Shown here: positions 1 to 12,897 of the stretch, piece by piece
How positions within the stretch are numbered: the first letter of the stretch is position 1
Layout of the letters: each line of letters starts with the position of its first letter
From: Amaranthus tricolor
Taxonomy: Eukaryota; Streptophyta; Magnoliopsida; Caryophyllales; Amaranthaceae
Assembly: GCF_026212465.1 (NCBI RefSeq)
Contig: NC_080055.1
Location: forward strand, 16,691,682 to 16,755,681
Length of the DNA: 64,000 bases
Direction of reading: 5' to 3'
Notes under the pieces: model-generated
The model's database searches: none
Told to the model about the DNA's origin: nothing
What the model saw: the letters and a program-made list of their open reading frames with translations, nothing else
Made by a program: the position numbers and the translations under genes

Positions 1-1140
<1,140 letters not shown>

Positions 1141-2690
1141 ATTCCATTCAAGAGAGGACTAGAGGAATATGGTTTCTTATAATGGGGTAACGCCTAGTTT
1201 CTCTCTAAACTCCTGGTTCTTGTTTCTATCTATTATTGTGTTACTGCAAATCCACCTTAGCATACGCATCTTTGCTACTTCCATCTTTTGTTCATGAATT
1301 TTCTTAATGGGCTAACAATCTATCCCATATAACAATACTAGTCTAATGGCAACTATGTAGAATTTACCTTTCAGTCTAGCTAATTGGGAGCTTTCTATCA
1401 CATAACACTCTAGTAGTTGTTCGCCACTTAAGCCAACCCACTTTTACATAATGTGTAACACCTCCATCAATCTCCCTATTACTCTAGATAATAGACCCTA
1501 GATACTTGAATTTATCCGTACTTGCAACCACATCTTCTCCAATAATCACCTTTGGATCATCATGTTGTTCATTACCACTAAAGTTGCATCTTAAATATTC
1601 TATTTTTTGTATGGTTTTTACGCAACCCTTTGCCTTCTAAAACTTCCCTTCATTCATCTAATTTAGCATTAGCCTCTTCACTAGTTTCTACAACCAACAC
1701 TTTATTGTCCGCAAATAACATGTACCATTGCGCAGTTTCCCAGATAAACTTTAAGAGCTTGTCTAAGATGATTGTGAAAAGTAAAGGCTCAGTGTTTATC
1801 CCTGATGCAAGCCTACTCCAACTAGGAACGACTTTGTAATCCCAACGGGTGTTTGTATGTTAGTTGATGCTCCATTATACATGTCTCGTGCTGCTTTAAT
1901 ATTGCTCCGCGAAATCCCTTAGTCTCTAAGCACTCCCATATGATACAATGTTGTATGCTATCATAAGCCTTCTCCAAATCTATAAACACCATATGCAAGT
2001 CCTTTTTCCTTTCCCTATATTTTTCCATCAGTCTTCTTAACACATGTATAACCTTAATTGTTGATCTCCTTGGTATGAAACCAAATTGGTGTTCCCTAAT
2101 CACCTCCTCTTTCTGATTATCTTCTCTATTAGTCTTTCCCATGATTTCATTGTTTAGCTAAGACGTTTAATTCCTCTATAATTCCCACAGACTTATGCAT
2201 CACCTTTGTTTTTATATAATGGGATAAGTGTACTGCTCCTCCATTCTTTGGGCATTCTATGTGCCCTCCAGATAACATTGAAAAGGCTGGTTAACCATTG
2301 AATGCCTTCTTCTCCTAAGCATCTCCATACCTTAATCATGATGTTGTTAGTTGCAACTACCTTGGCTCGCCCCATTTCTTTGAAAGTTGTACCAACTTCA
2401 TTTGTGGTTATACCCCTGTTTGACTCATATTCATGTTGGCTTTGGATGTTGGAAGCATGTCCTCTTACCTCCTCTAGTCTCCTAGTTGTTTTATTCAGCA
2501 ATTGAGAGAAGTATTGGTACCACCTTTTTTTTTTATCTCATCTTGTCTCAACAAAACTTTTTCATCCTCATCCTTGATGTACCTAACTGTCTCAATGTCT
2601 AGCTTCTTTCTGGACTTGGCCTATGCAAGTTTTAAAAAATGTTTTTCACCCTCTTTTATATCTAACTTTTTATAAAAGTCTTCATAAGCT
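1141..2690 (-). pseudogene. LINE (RTE-like) reverse transcriptase remnant
   Basis: Decayed non-LTR retrotransposon read on the minus strand. From right to left one can follow a pre-RT segment (about 2,690-2,510), the RT fingers (2,501-2,193, with a WRSSTLIPLYKNKGD motif) and the palm (2,142-1,822, with FGFIPRRST and [11 protein letters not shown]). The C-terminal part beyond the catalytic FADD region survives, including KMRMLRWICSNT-like sequence near 1,260. These motifs are typical of plant LINE pol proteins that turn up as 'RNA-directed DNA polymerase' relics. The reading frame is broken by several stops and shifts, and no endonuclease domain or 3' tail is visible, so it is dead. The lineage (RTE versus L1) is less certain than the RT identity. 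Confidence 0.88.
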
Positions 2691-2812
2691 AGATTTTTTG
2701 TAACATTCCGATTTTTTTTAGAATAAATAGAACATTATTAATTATTGGGTTGAAGAGAGTTCAATAGTAATGAGTTTAATAAATGTATATACATTTTTAT
2801 TATCACGAGAAA

Positions 2813-3156
2813 CACTAGTGGAAAAAAATGTATTTGCTGCTCATCATTTACTGCGGTTTTTGTGTATTGGCAGCAAAAAATAGGAAAATGTATCAGAAAA
2901 AAAAATATATTCTAATTGCTGCGGTTTTCTAGTTGACCGCAGCAAATAACCTTTCACTCTGCATTAATTGCTCTACTTTTTCCACAACCGCAGCAAATAA
3001 CTCTTAAAAATTAGATTAATTGCTCCGGTTTTGATTAAACCGCAGCAAATATATCTTCATGAAAATGCTAATTGCTCCGGTTTTCTTTGAACCGCAGCAA
3101 ATAACCCTTCACAAAATTTCTTATTGCTCCGGTTTTGTTTTGAACCGCAGCAAATG
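2813..3156. repeat. CACTA left terminus and subterminal hairpin repeats
   Basis: After the CACTA terminus come about five units, each an imperfect inverted repeat of the form ATTGCT(G/C)CGGTTTT - short spacer - AACCGCAGCAAAT (clear units near 2,916-2,947, 2,966-2,998, 3,025-3,050, 3,070-3,104 and 3,124-3,153). In CACTA elements, subterminal arrays of this kind bind the element's own TNPA-like protein and bring the ends together. The role here is inferred from position and family; each unit could form a small hairpin. Confidence 0.8.
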
Positions 3157-4315
3157 ACCGTTGGACAAAATTTTTTCAAAACCCGCCAGTTTCTTTTTTA
3201 TTCACATATCCCTTCTCAAATACGTTTATACAGTTTGCTTTGTTCCTCATTAGAAAAACGCTTCATCTTCATCTTCATTTGCTTTGTTCCTCTTCTTCAT
3301 CTTCACAAACGTGTAAGATTAAGCATCAAGATTTGTGTTCATTTCTTGTGTTCATCTTCATTTCACAAACGGTCATTTGCTGTTGTTCATCATTCTTGTT
3401 GCTGTTCGTCTTCACAAACGGTCATTTGCTGCTGTTCATCATTCTTAGCTTGTTGCTGTTCATCTTCACAAACGGTTTCTAAAGGTAAATCCTTGCTACT
3501 GTTCTTGTTCATCATCAAACTTTGAATTTTCATAAACCCCTACTATTCTTCTACTGTGTTCTTGTTCATCATCATCATCATTCTTCAATCATACTTAATG
3601 TGAATGGGATGTACGCGGCATAATGATAATAATAACATACATGATGCCTTAAAAATCACCTCTTTGTTCTAGTTTTTTTACCGTCATTAACCCATAAAAT
3701 CAATTAATATCACAAAAATAAAAGACAAAAATTCATCTTCAAAACTCACGAATTTAGTAATTTAGTTAAAAATGTGGGTTGTTAATTAATTATTTGCATA
3801 TTTAGTAATTATTTGTGAATGTGGTTTGTGTGTGGTTTGTAAATTAGGTTTAAATTTGTCATACTTTATGAATGTGTATGTTGTTGTTGTTTTTAAGTTT
3901 TAAATTTATCATATATATCATATTTTGTTATATTTTTAAGTAATTTCTTCATTTTATTTATGAATGTGTGTGGTTTTTAAGTTTTAAATTTATCGTAATT
4001 TTTTTTCTAGTTTGTAAATTAGGTTCAATTAGGGTTGTTTATGGTTAAATGAATGAGTTGTTGATATGAATTTTAATTAGTTGTCCAAGTTTATGAATGT
4101 TATTTTATTTTTATTGTTTTTATATGAATATTAATTATGGTTACTACAATAAACATCATTTGGACAGTTTAAAAAACATTGTGTTATTATTTGGGTTAAT
4201 TAGTGTTAAATGAATGATTATTACTTAATTCTGTGGTTAGTTAGAGTTCGTTAAGTATATATGTTTAAAATTTGTGTATTAATTTTGTTTGAATCAATTA
4301 ATCACACTAATTAGG
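3157..4315 (+). promoter_or_regulatory. CACTA transposase leader region
   Basis: Between the subterminal repeats and the transposase ATG lies a non-coding stretch. It starts with a pyrimidine-rich, CTTCATCTTCA-rich segment (about 3,195-3,600) that looks like a transcribed leader. A block ending in CTTCACAAACGG recurs two to three times (about 3,360-3,475). The rest (3,600-4,310) is AT-rich and intron-like. No specific promoter element could be fixed. Confidence 0.4.
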
Positions 4316-7300
4316 ATGAAAAACGATCGTTCTTGGATGTATGGAAGCATTGAATCGTCGGAATTCATTGATGGCGTATTAGAATTTTGTAGTATTGCGG
4401 TTGAACATCAAGTTAGGACGGGGGGAGTTGGTTTTTATTGCCCATGTGTCAGTTGTGGCAATGTATCAAAGGTAGATAGTGTTGATATCCTTAGGGAGCA
4501 CATACTTCGACGTGAGTTTAGGCCTCAATATCATGTTTGGGTTTGGCATGGTGAGGAGGGAGTTTACAAAGAGAAAAGTGTTGTTGAGGACGTCAATAAT
4601 GTGGCCGATGTCAATGAGGATGTAGTAGATCATGTTGATGGGTATGAGACAGATGAAGCAAATGTCGATGAGGATGTGGATCGTGTTGATGAGATGATGG
4701 AGGGACTCGAGGATGAGTTAGGAAAACGTCCTCGTGTTTTTAACTTGTTGACAGAGGCTTCTCAAAAGCCTTTGTACCCTGGATGTACAAAGTTCACCAA
4801 ACTAACAGCAGTGTTGACAATTTTCAACATTAAGTCAAAGTTCGATTGGAGTGACGCTAGTTTCACAATGTTATTAGAAGCGTTAGGTGAGATGCTTCCT
4901 GAGGGAAATGAACTTCCAAAGTCGACATATTATGCCAAAAAGCTCATGTGTCCTTTCGGCTTAGAGTACCAGAAGATTCATGCGTGTCCGAATGATTGTG
5001 TGTTGTATCGGAATGAAAACGAGAACTTAGAAGAGTGTCCTAGGTGTGGGTTATCGCGCTACAAGCGTAAAGGGGCTCAGGATGCTAAAAGGCCCCCGGC
5101 TAAGGTATTGTGGTGTCTTCCAATAATACCTAGATTCAAGCGCTTGTTTTCTATAAAGAAAGATGCGTTAAATTTGAGGTGGCATGCAGATAGGGTGAAG
5201 AAAGGTCACTTGCTCACACATCCATCTGATTCTCCGGAGTGGAAGAGTATTGATAGGTTGCATAAGACTTTTGGGGATGAGGTTCGTAATTTAAGACTCG
5301 AACTGTGTACGGAATTCGGTAATCTTAGTTCTCAACATAGTACTTGGTCGGTACTTTTAGTGATCTATAATTTGCCACCTTGGTTGTGTATGAAGCGTAA
5401 GTACATAATGCTTTAGCTTCTTATCTCGGCTCCTAAACAACCTGGCAATGACATAGATGTGTATCTTGCACCTCTCGTTGAGGATTTGAGAAAGATGTGG
5501 GATGAAGGCGTTTCACTGTTTGATGCGTATTCTAATGAGGAGTTCACATTGCGTGCAATGCTTTTATGCACCGTTAATGATTTTCCGGCATATGGCAACT
5601 TATCGGGGTATAAGAACAAAGGGAAGAAAGCATGCCCAATATGTATCGATGAAATGGAATCCACGTGGATTCCTAAGTGCAAACACGTATTCATGCACCA
5701 TCGAAAGTTCCTCCCACGAGACCACTAATATCGTAAGAAGAAGAAGTTGTTCAACGGGGAGGTTGAGGACCGTGTAGCTCGTCGACCGTTGACCGGTTAT
5801 GAGGTTTATGAACAGGTTAAGGGAGTTGAGACTGTATTTGGTAAAACGGGGCAAGTGCAAGGGGTTGAAGACCGATTATGGAAAAAAGAATCAATCTTTT
5901 AGAAGCTTCCATATTGGAGAGATCTACAGGTTAAGCATTGTCTTGACGTTATGCATATAGAGAAAAATGTATGCGATGCCATACTCGGGACTCTCATGAA
6001 CATTCCGGGTAAGACAAAGGATGTTAGGGCCGTGCGAGATTGGTTTGAATGTAAGGGTCTTCGTCCGGAGTTGTGGGCACATGTTAAGGTGAGTAAGAAA
6101 AGAAATAGAGCTGATGAAGTTGGTGGCAGTAAGAAGAAGATGAGTAATGACAAAGTTTATTTGCCTCCAGCTTGCTACACATTGTCCAAAGCAGAGAAGC
6201 GGACATTTTGTGAGTGTTTGTATGGCATTAAGGTTCCGTCTGGGTACTCATCCAACATGAAGAGATTTGTGAGCCTAAATGGTGAGCTGAAGTTGGGAAG
6301 CATGAAATCTCACGATTGTCATGTAATGATGCAAGTGTTCTTACCAATTGCAATCCGTGGAATACTGCCAAAACATGTGAGATATGCTATTACCGAGCTA
6401 TGTTCGTTCTTCAACACAATTTGTAGTAAAGTTCTTGATCCCTTTAAACTTGATGCACTTCAACTCGACGTGATTGTAACTTTATGCAAGTTTGAGATGT
6501 ATTTTTCACCTTCTTTCTTTGACATAATGGTTCATCTTATTGTCCATCTCGTTCGTGAGATCAAGCTTTTGGGTCAAGTTTTTTTAAGGTGGTGTTATCC
6601 TTTTGAAAGACACATGGGTGTTTTACAAAACAAGGTGAGGAATCCAGCACAACCCGAGGGGAGTATGATTCAAGGCACTGTGAGCGATGAGATTAGTAAC
6701 TTCATAGCCGAGTATTTGGCCATGGCAAAGCCTATTAGACTTCCCACCTCTAGACATGAATGAAGGCTTGAGGGAAAAGGAACAATTGACTCCAAATTGG
6801 TCACACCTCCTCGAGAAAGCCTTCTACAAGTACACTTGTATGTGTTGCATCATATTCCGGAAGTTCATCCTTTTTTGAGTGAGCATTTTGATATATTGCG
6901 CGCAAAACATCCTTCTAAAGGGGATAGGGCATTGATGCAGTTGCATAACAAGACGTTTATTAATTGGTTTCATAATCGAGTAATATGCGAAGAACTCAAG
7001 GGTGTATCCGAAATTGTTAAGTGGTTAGCTTTTGGTCCTCGTGATGATGTCAACAAATATGAGGGTTACGATGTCAATGGCTTCACATTTTGGACTGAGG
7101 GTCAAGACAAGAAGTCATCTTATCTACAGAATAGTGGGGTTTCTATTTTGGCGTCATCTTCATGTTACGCAAGTGCGAAGTCTCAAGCGCCGGTTGATGC
7201 TAAATTGGTATACTACGGGCGGGTACATGAAATATGGGACCTTGACTACTCTACTTTCAATATTGGTCTTTTCAAATGTAAGTGGGTAGATAATAATCGA

Positions 7301-7623
7301 CGATGCATAAAAAATGACGACCCTTGTGGATTCACTCTTGTAGACTTAGCTCGTTTGCGTGATAGTGAGGAGCCATTCATACTTGCCACACAAGCCAAGC
7401 AAGTATTCTACATTGTAGACCCGTCTGATAAAAAATGGTCTATGTTGTACCAGGAAAAAGAAGCATCCTTGGTATAGGTGATGTTGAGGATGAGGAAGAA
7501 TATGAAGCTTTTGAAGACTCTCCTCCCTTAATCAATCCAAAATCAGTGGATCAAGATGATGTAGATGATGTAGATATTGGTTATATGCGTGTAGATCACA
7601 CGGAAGGAATACATTTGTATTAA
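4316..7623 (+). pseudogene. CACTA TNP2-like transposase pseudogene
   Basis: This is the catalytic transposase of the CACTA element. The ATG at 4,316 is followed by a transposase-associated zinc-binding N-terminal domain (WMYG.., CPCVSCGN, WVWHGE). Next come a Transposase_21-type core (CPNDCVLYR, ECPRCG.SRYK; then HSTWSVLLVIYNLPPW, CTVNDFPAYGNLSGY and HCLDVMHIEKNV), a DUF4218-like region (about 6,170-6,640) and a DUF4216-like region (about 7,170-7,440). One frame runs from 4,316 to 7,477 and is interrupted by four in-frame stops: 5,414 (TAG), 5,726 (TAA), about 5,900 (TAG) and 6,761 (TGA). A frameshift near 7,440 moves the acidic tail into another frame, ending at 7,623. A short block also seems missing near 5,320. 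The protein cannot be made intact. The collinearity points to fairly recent inactivation by point mutations. Confidence 0.9.
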
Positions 7624-7665
7624 GTGATTCACAAGGTATGAATTTAAAGCTTTTTAAAGTTTTTT

Positions 7666-7772
7666 TGGCACTTGGTTTGTTTTGCATGAAACTTTGCACA
7701 TAACACTATTTGTTATATATTATTGTGTTGAACGTATTAGAATTGTAAATCATAGTCATATTCTTAATATTA
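7666..7772 (+). repeat. Single divergent unit of the 169-bp CACTA intron repeat
   Basis: The spacer between the two CACTA genes contains one unit similar to the tandem repeat at 21,050-21,686 and 32,396-35,494. Shared blocks, in order, are GGTTTGTTTTGCA, GAAACTT.GCACA.AACAC, ATATATTATTGTGTTGAA and ATCATAGTCATAT. By eye it is about 85% identical over roughly 90 bp. Confidence 0.75.
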
Positions 7773-8792
7773 CTTAGCTTATGTTCTAATATATTTCTAT
7801 TCATACTCTTTCAAGTACTGATATACAATGTATCTATTCAGAGACGAAATTGTCCCTGAGATTGAGACCTCGGATAATGAGCATCGTAGTTATGACAGCG
7901 AAGAGGACCAAATTGTGAGATACGAGCGTATGGCTGAAGATGCTCCACCGATTGACAATGATTTTGAGACTGAAGACGCCCCACCAATGGATGCTCCCAC
8001 TACCAGTAAGAAAAGAAAAGGGCGAGATCCTACGAAGAACCTCAAAGTAACAGAACCTATGCATTTGGAATACAATGCATTGGTTCAACCCTGCGGAAAA
8101 TGGCGTAGGCAATATGGAAAACAAGTGGGTTTATGTATCCGCAAGCTTTCCATATTGCACGCATGGAACGAGGTTCCAGAGGGTTTGAAGAACTCTCTAT
8201 GGAATGATACTGTGGTAAGCAACTTTACTATTTTTACTCATTTAGTTTCATTTTAAAATTAATTTGATTGACAGTAATGAATATAAATTTTTTTTGTAGA
8301 ATCTTTTCCACATCGAGAGCGATGAGGACAAGAAGAATGTGTTTCTTTCAGCTGTTGTTGAAAGATTCAGAGATTTCAAATCCAAGCTAGTAACTGGCTG
8401 GATTACGAAGAGGCGTGCCCGTACGACCAAAAAGGTCAAAACGGGAAACGAAGGTGGAGAGCAATCACCTTCGAAGATGCCCTACGAAATATGGGGTCAA
8501 ATATCTAAGAGGGATTGGGAGGCCTTTGTTGCCAAAAGAACAACTCCCATAGAAGTTGTAAGTATTTCATATTATATTATAGTTTACTAATTTGAATTTA
8601 CTTCTTTTGATTCAATCATTAAACTAACACATGACATTCGATTTCTATTGATTAATTAGGAAAAGCGTGGTAAAGCTTTTAATTCTGCACGCAAAAGGAA
8701 GTTTTACCATCGCTTGGGCCAGAAAACGTACGATGAGGTCCGGAAAGAGTGGGTGGATGCGGGTTTATACCCCAATCAAAGTTCATCCACGC

Positions 8793-9973
8793 TGTTGAAA
8801 TACAAAGAGATGGTCGAATACAACAAGGGGGGGTGAATTGTTGTGTATCAAGCTTTACTTCGTTTTTACTCTAATTTGCGGAATTTTAATAAACAAAATA
8901 AATCTTAATCTTGAAATGCAAAAGATAAAAGGAGACAAAGATTTTACGTGGAAACCTTCTTGGCCTAATAAGAAGGAAAACCACGACCCCCCGGGATTTC
9001 AAAATTCTCACTATGTTTTAGGCAATCAAATACAATTACATAAAACACTTTGCTTCACTTGAAGCTTCTCTACTCTAGGCCTAATTCTCTTTCTCTACTT
9101 TCTCCTTCTCTTTCTCTTCTCACATTTCTCTTCTCTATTCCCTTAGACTTCTCATAAGTCTAATTACAACAAAACACTCAATAACCCTTACAAGGCCAAT
9201 TCTCAAGAGGATAAAAATTAAAATAATTACTTAAGAAAAAATATAACAAATTAATTGGCATTTAAAAACAGAAAATATTTTTCTTAAATGATCTCCCTTT
9301 AATGGACACTCTTGGATCACACCGGTTTGAGCAAAGTTCCTCCTATTTATAGTGGGAACAGCCAGCAGTTACCTTAGACACACCTCCCACTATCCTCCAC
9401 GTTCTCAAAAGAAAAAGATAGTGGAATTGCCAAGAAATAAATGTCCGGCTGTTATTTGCTCAAAGAGAAAAACAGTTTCCTTAAGCTAAAAATAGTATAG
9501 GAATTAAAAACACAAGATCCTAAAAAATAGGAGATCTCATCTAAAGAAAGAATAAGTCTTTATGCTATTTTTAGATAATCTAAAAATAGTTTAGCCAATT
9601 AACTTACTAATTAATTTAAGCAACTAATTTAAGTTTTAACCATTTACATCAACTAAAAACAGAATAATAAAATAACTGCAATTTTCCAGTCGATGTTTTT
9701 CTCCAGACCTGCTACGTAGGAACAGCGTACTGTCTCCAGCTTCAACTTCTGTTAGATTGTTCATTTTGGGAATAGTAGACTGTACATCTACTTTCAACAT
9801 TATAACACTTATCTAACTTCTTGGATCTTTAAGACATGTACAACCTCCACGAATCAAGTCCTAGGCTTCATCAACGATTTCAACAAAATCGGATATATAC
9901 CTACAAAACAATCTCTAAAATATGTTTGTTTACTTTAAAAGTGAAGTCATCATCAAAACCTTCAGAGCCAACA
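8793..9973 (-). repeat. SIRE A 3' LTR
   Basis: 1,181-bp LTR, TGTTGG...CAACA on the minus strand. It has a TATA-like TATAAATA on the minus strand near 9,341 and an eight-base G tract (8,826-8,833, C on the sense strand) close to its end. It is longer than the other LTR by about 57 bp (near 8,857) and about 130 bp (near 9,500-9,640). Confidence 0.9.
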
Positions 9974-10705
9974 AATTCCCCCTTTTTGATGATGACAAAC
10001 TTTATAAACAAACTTAAGTATACTAGAGTAAAACAAATTTCTTAGAGCATACTAGAGATTAAAGCAACTCTAAATAACTTAGTAAATCAACTTGTTACAA
10101 TATAATTTACCAAGCATACATAAACCAACTTACTCTATAAAAACATAATATCAAATATGTTTTAAAAATTTCAAAAATAATTAAACTAAAACAAAATAAT
10201 ATAAAATAGACTAAAACATAAATTATTAAGTATTTTCAAAAGAAACAAAGAAACAACTTTAAAACAATTAATCAAAATATCCATAAAAACTTAATATCAA
10301 CACAGATGATCAGATTCTAAGCTATCATAAACACAGCACATTAACTTCCATAAAAAGCAATATAAATCAATCAAGATATGTACTGTGTATTCACAGCTCC
10401 TCTTAAGTTTGTGCATAATCTTCCCCCTTTTGTCATCAATCAAAAAGAATATGGGGTTATCAAACCTCAGCACAATCCATATAGATTTGTCAGTGATGAA
10501 AGCAAGAAACAATAATGAAAGTAAGCACCATAAAAAGCAATCAAATCTGCATAATGTTAGTCATCACAGACCAGAAATAAAAACAAAAGAAAGAAATGTA
10601 GCAGTTGTTCAAATACAAACTTGTACACCAGATGGTACAAAAGAATAGTGAAATTGTTTGATTAATGTTACAGCCAACAAATCATTAAAAACATGGGAAG
10701 AGGAA
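9974..10705 (-). other. SIRE A 3' untranslated region with polypurine tract
   Basis: Non-coding part between ORF3 and the 3' LTR. On the minus strand it ends in AAAAAGGGGGAATT next to the LTR start, the usual priming tract for plus-strand DNA synthesis. A second AAAAGGGGGAAGA tract lies near 10,424-10,436, and element B has one at the equivalent place (30,588-30,598). Confidence 0.7.
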
Positions 10706-12385
10706 TCAAGGAGCAGTCTCTTCTTCATCTATGTATTCGGTCTGCACTTCAACAGTATCCAACTTTGCACCAAGATGGTTCTCCATCAAGGTAAGTTGAT
10801 CAACGATTGAAGCAAGTGAGACTCGAATTTCATCTTGAAAAACAGTGAATTGAGACTGTAGGTCAAGGAGTTTGGAGAGAATGAAGTTTGAAGAAGCTGC
10901 AGGAACAGAATCAGGAGCACAACCCGTACCTGGTGAGGACTGAGATGGTGGTGGTGTAAAGTGAATAGGTGATTGAGGTGGTGATGGATTGTGATGTGGT
11001 GGTGATGTGGTTGGCTTGGGAGAGGGAGGTTTATTGGATGTAGACTCAGGCATGGTCTCAAATGTGGTATCATCAACCAATGTAGCCTTACGTTTCGAGG
11101 CTAACCTCCTACTCTTCCTCTGAATAGATTTAGCCTTTCTCCTCAATGCTATCACAGTCTCTTCATCACTTGAATCATTACAGAGATTGTGATAAGCATC
11201 TTCTCCTAAGACTCCCTCCTGTTCTGCTTCCCCCTTACTAGCTTCTCCATCCTGTTCCCCTTTTTAATCTGTTTCAATATTATCAGTGGGAACAGGTCCT
11301 TGCTCCTTTTCCTCTTTTTCTTCCTGTTCTTCCTCCCTCATTTTTTCTTCTTCTTTTTCAACCTCTTCCACTTCAGACCCAACTTCAATCACTTCTTCTA
11401 AATCATGTATTAACATCCCTTCATCATTTAATTTTAAGTGCAAATTTTGTAAACACTTTGCACCTATCTTCATGTTGGGTCCCATTGGGAACTCCAACCC
11501 TTCCAAAGGGACATCAAATTTTCTGAAAATCCAGGTCAACAACCCTCCATAACCAACAAATTTTTTCTTCTCAATACAATCAGACAAATGAGATATCATC
11601 AAAGATGAAAAATTTATCTTTATGTGATTAGCCATGCAGTAAATCAATGTAGCATCACATAAACTTACTTCACTCCTTTTGGAGTTTCTTGGCAAAATAA
11701 ATCTACGTGCAATATTGTACAGTAATTTATGCAGAGGATTCAAAATGTTATGGCTTATTTTCCCTTTTCTTTGCTCAATCCCTAAAAACTTTAAAACCGT
11801 TTTTTCATTTATCCCAGAAAATACTATTTTTGAACCAACGTAGTAAGTATCAAACCCAACATTAGGAACATTAAACCATTCCCTCAACAATGCACTATTA
11901 AATTCTATTTTGATGTTCTTGACAGTACTAGAGCACATCCCACAATCATTTGAGAAATTTGAAATAAATTCTCGCATTAGATTTGGAAAAATGGAATTGC
12001 AACTAAAATTTGACATCAAAACTTCCCATTCTTGATGTTGCAAAATGTCATGCAGTTGAGGAAAATGGGTAGAGTCATACCGGTATTTGTCGAGTCCGAA
12101 ACCAACAGACATTTCCTTTGAGGTTTCTTCAGCACTATTAGGGTCACTATGCTTCGAACGTTTGACTACTTTGGAAGATGAACCACCTTTTGGTGATGAA
12201 ATCTTGCGTTTGGTACAGGTAGGTTCAGTAGTGTGTTTGGGTGATTCTTTTGTGGTTTCTGTGGTTGTGGGTGGTGCAGCATCCAGTAATGGTGGAGGAT
12301 GAACCAGTCTTGGAGGTTGTGGCTGGGAATGTGTACGGGATTTAGGGGTTTTCTTCCCTGATATTGAAGATCTTGGGGTTTTCAT
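10706..12385 (-). pseudogene. SIRE A third ORF (env-position protein) pseudogene
   Basis: Third ORF downstream of pol, homologous to the 28,620-30,305 ORF of element B. It has a basic, proline-rich N-terminus with an MKTP start, a globular middle (FGLDKYRYDSTHF, WFNVPNVGFDTY, YGGLLTWIFRKF), an acidic Glu/Lys-rich stretch, and a C-terminal helix-forming segment (SKLLDLQSQFTVFQDE). A single stop at 11,264 splits it; both parts are in the same frame. The middle resembles the 'putative plant transposon protein' domain (from memory). The position is that of the env-like gene of SIRE elements, but no signal peptide or membrane segment is evident. Confidence 0.8.
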
Positions 12386-12897
12386 TTTGTACTTTTGAAA
12401 AGGTTGAGAGAAAAGAAGGAGAACAGTTTCTTGAAGAAGAATTGAGAAAGCATGAGTAATGTGAGTAGCGTGAGTACTTTTGAAAAGGTTGAGAGTTTAA
12501 TAAAGGGTTGAAATGACGGTTACCTTAAGTCCCATCTCATCAATGCCATCATCATTACTTGTGATTTGGAAGGATTATTTGAATAAATGAAAACCGTTTC
12601 CCATATTTTTTTATTGATTTATGTTGACTATAAAAAATGAAGAACAAAATTATGAAATATTAAATTATAAAAAGAATGAATTATGATATTATAAAATATT
12701 ATATGAAGAGAATAACGAACATACTGCTTTGGTCTGATCAACTTAACAACATACAAACGAGTAGACATTCATAGTACAAACTTTATTAAGTGTTTACCTG
12801 ATCCATTCAATAACTGATTCTCAATCAAGATATTGAGGTTGATTCCTGACCTTTTTCATTCTCATGATGCTTCATTGGGAATTTTATGCAATCAACT
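12386..12897 (-). other. SIRE A pol-ORF3 spacer
   Basis: Non-coding spacer between pol and the third ORF on the minus strand. It corresponds to 28,093-28,619 of element B. AT-rich in the middle; no ORF or splice site could be fixed. Confidence 0.6.

Noticed and set aside
2302..2505. Plus-strand ORFs over the LINE remnant and similar antisense ORFs over gag/pol (e.g. 11,286-11,552, 23,586-23,804, 27,648-27,854)
   Set aside because: Shadows of the real coding strand.
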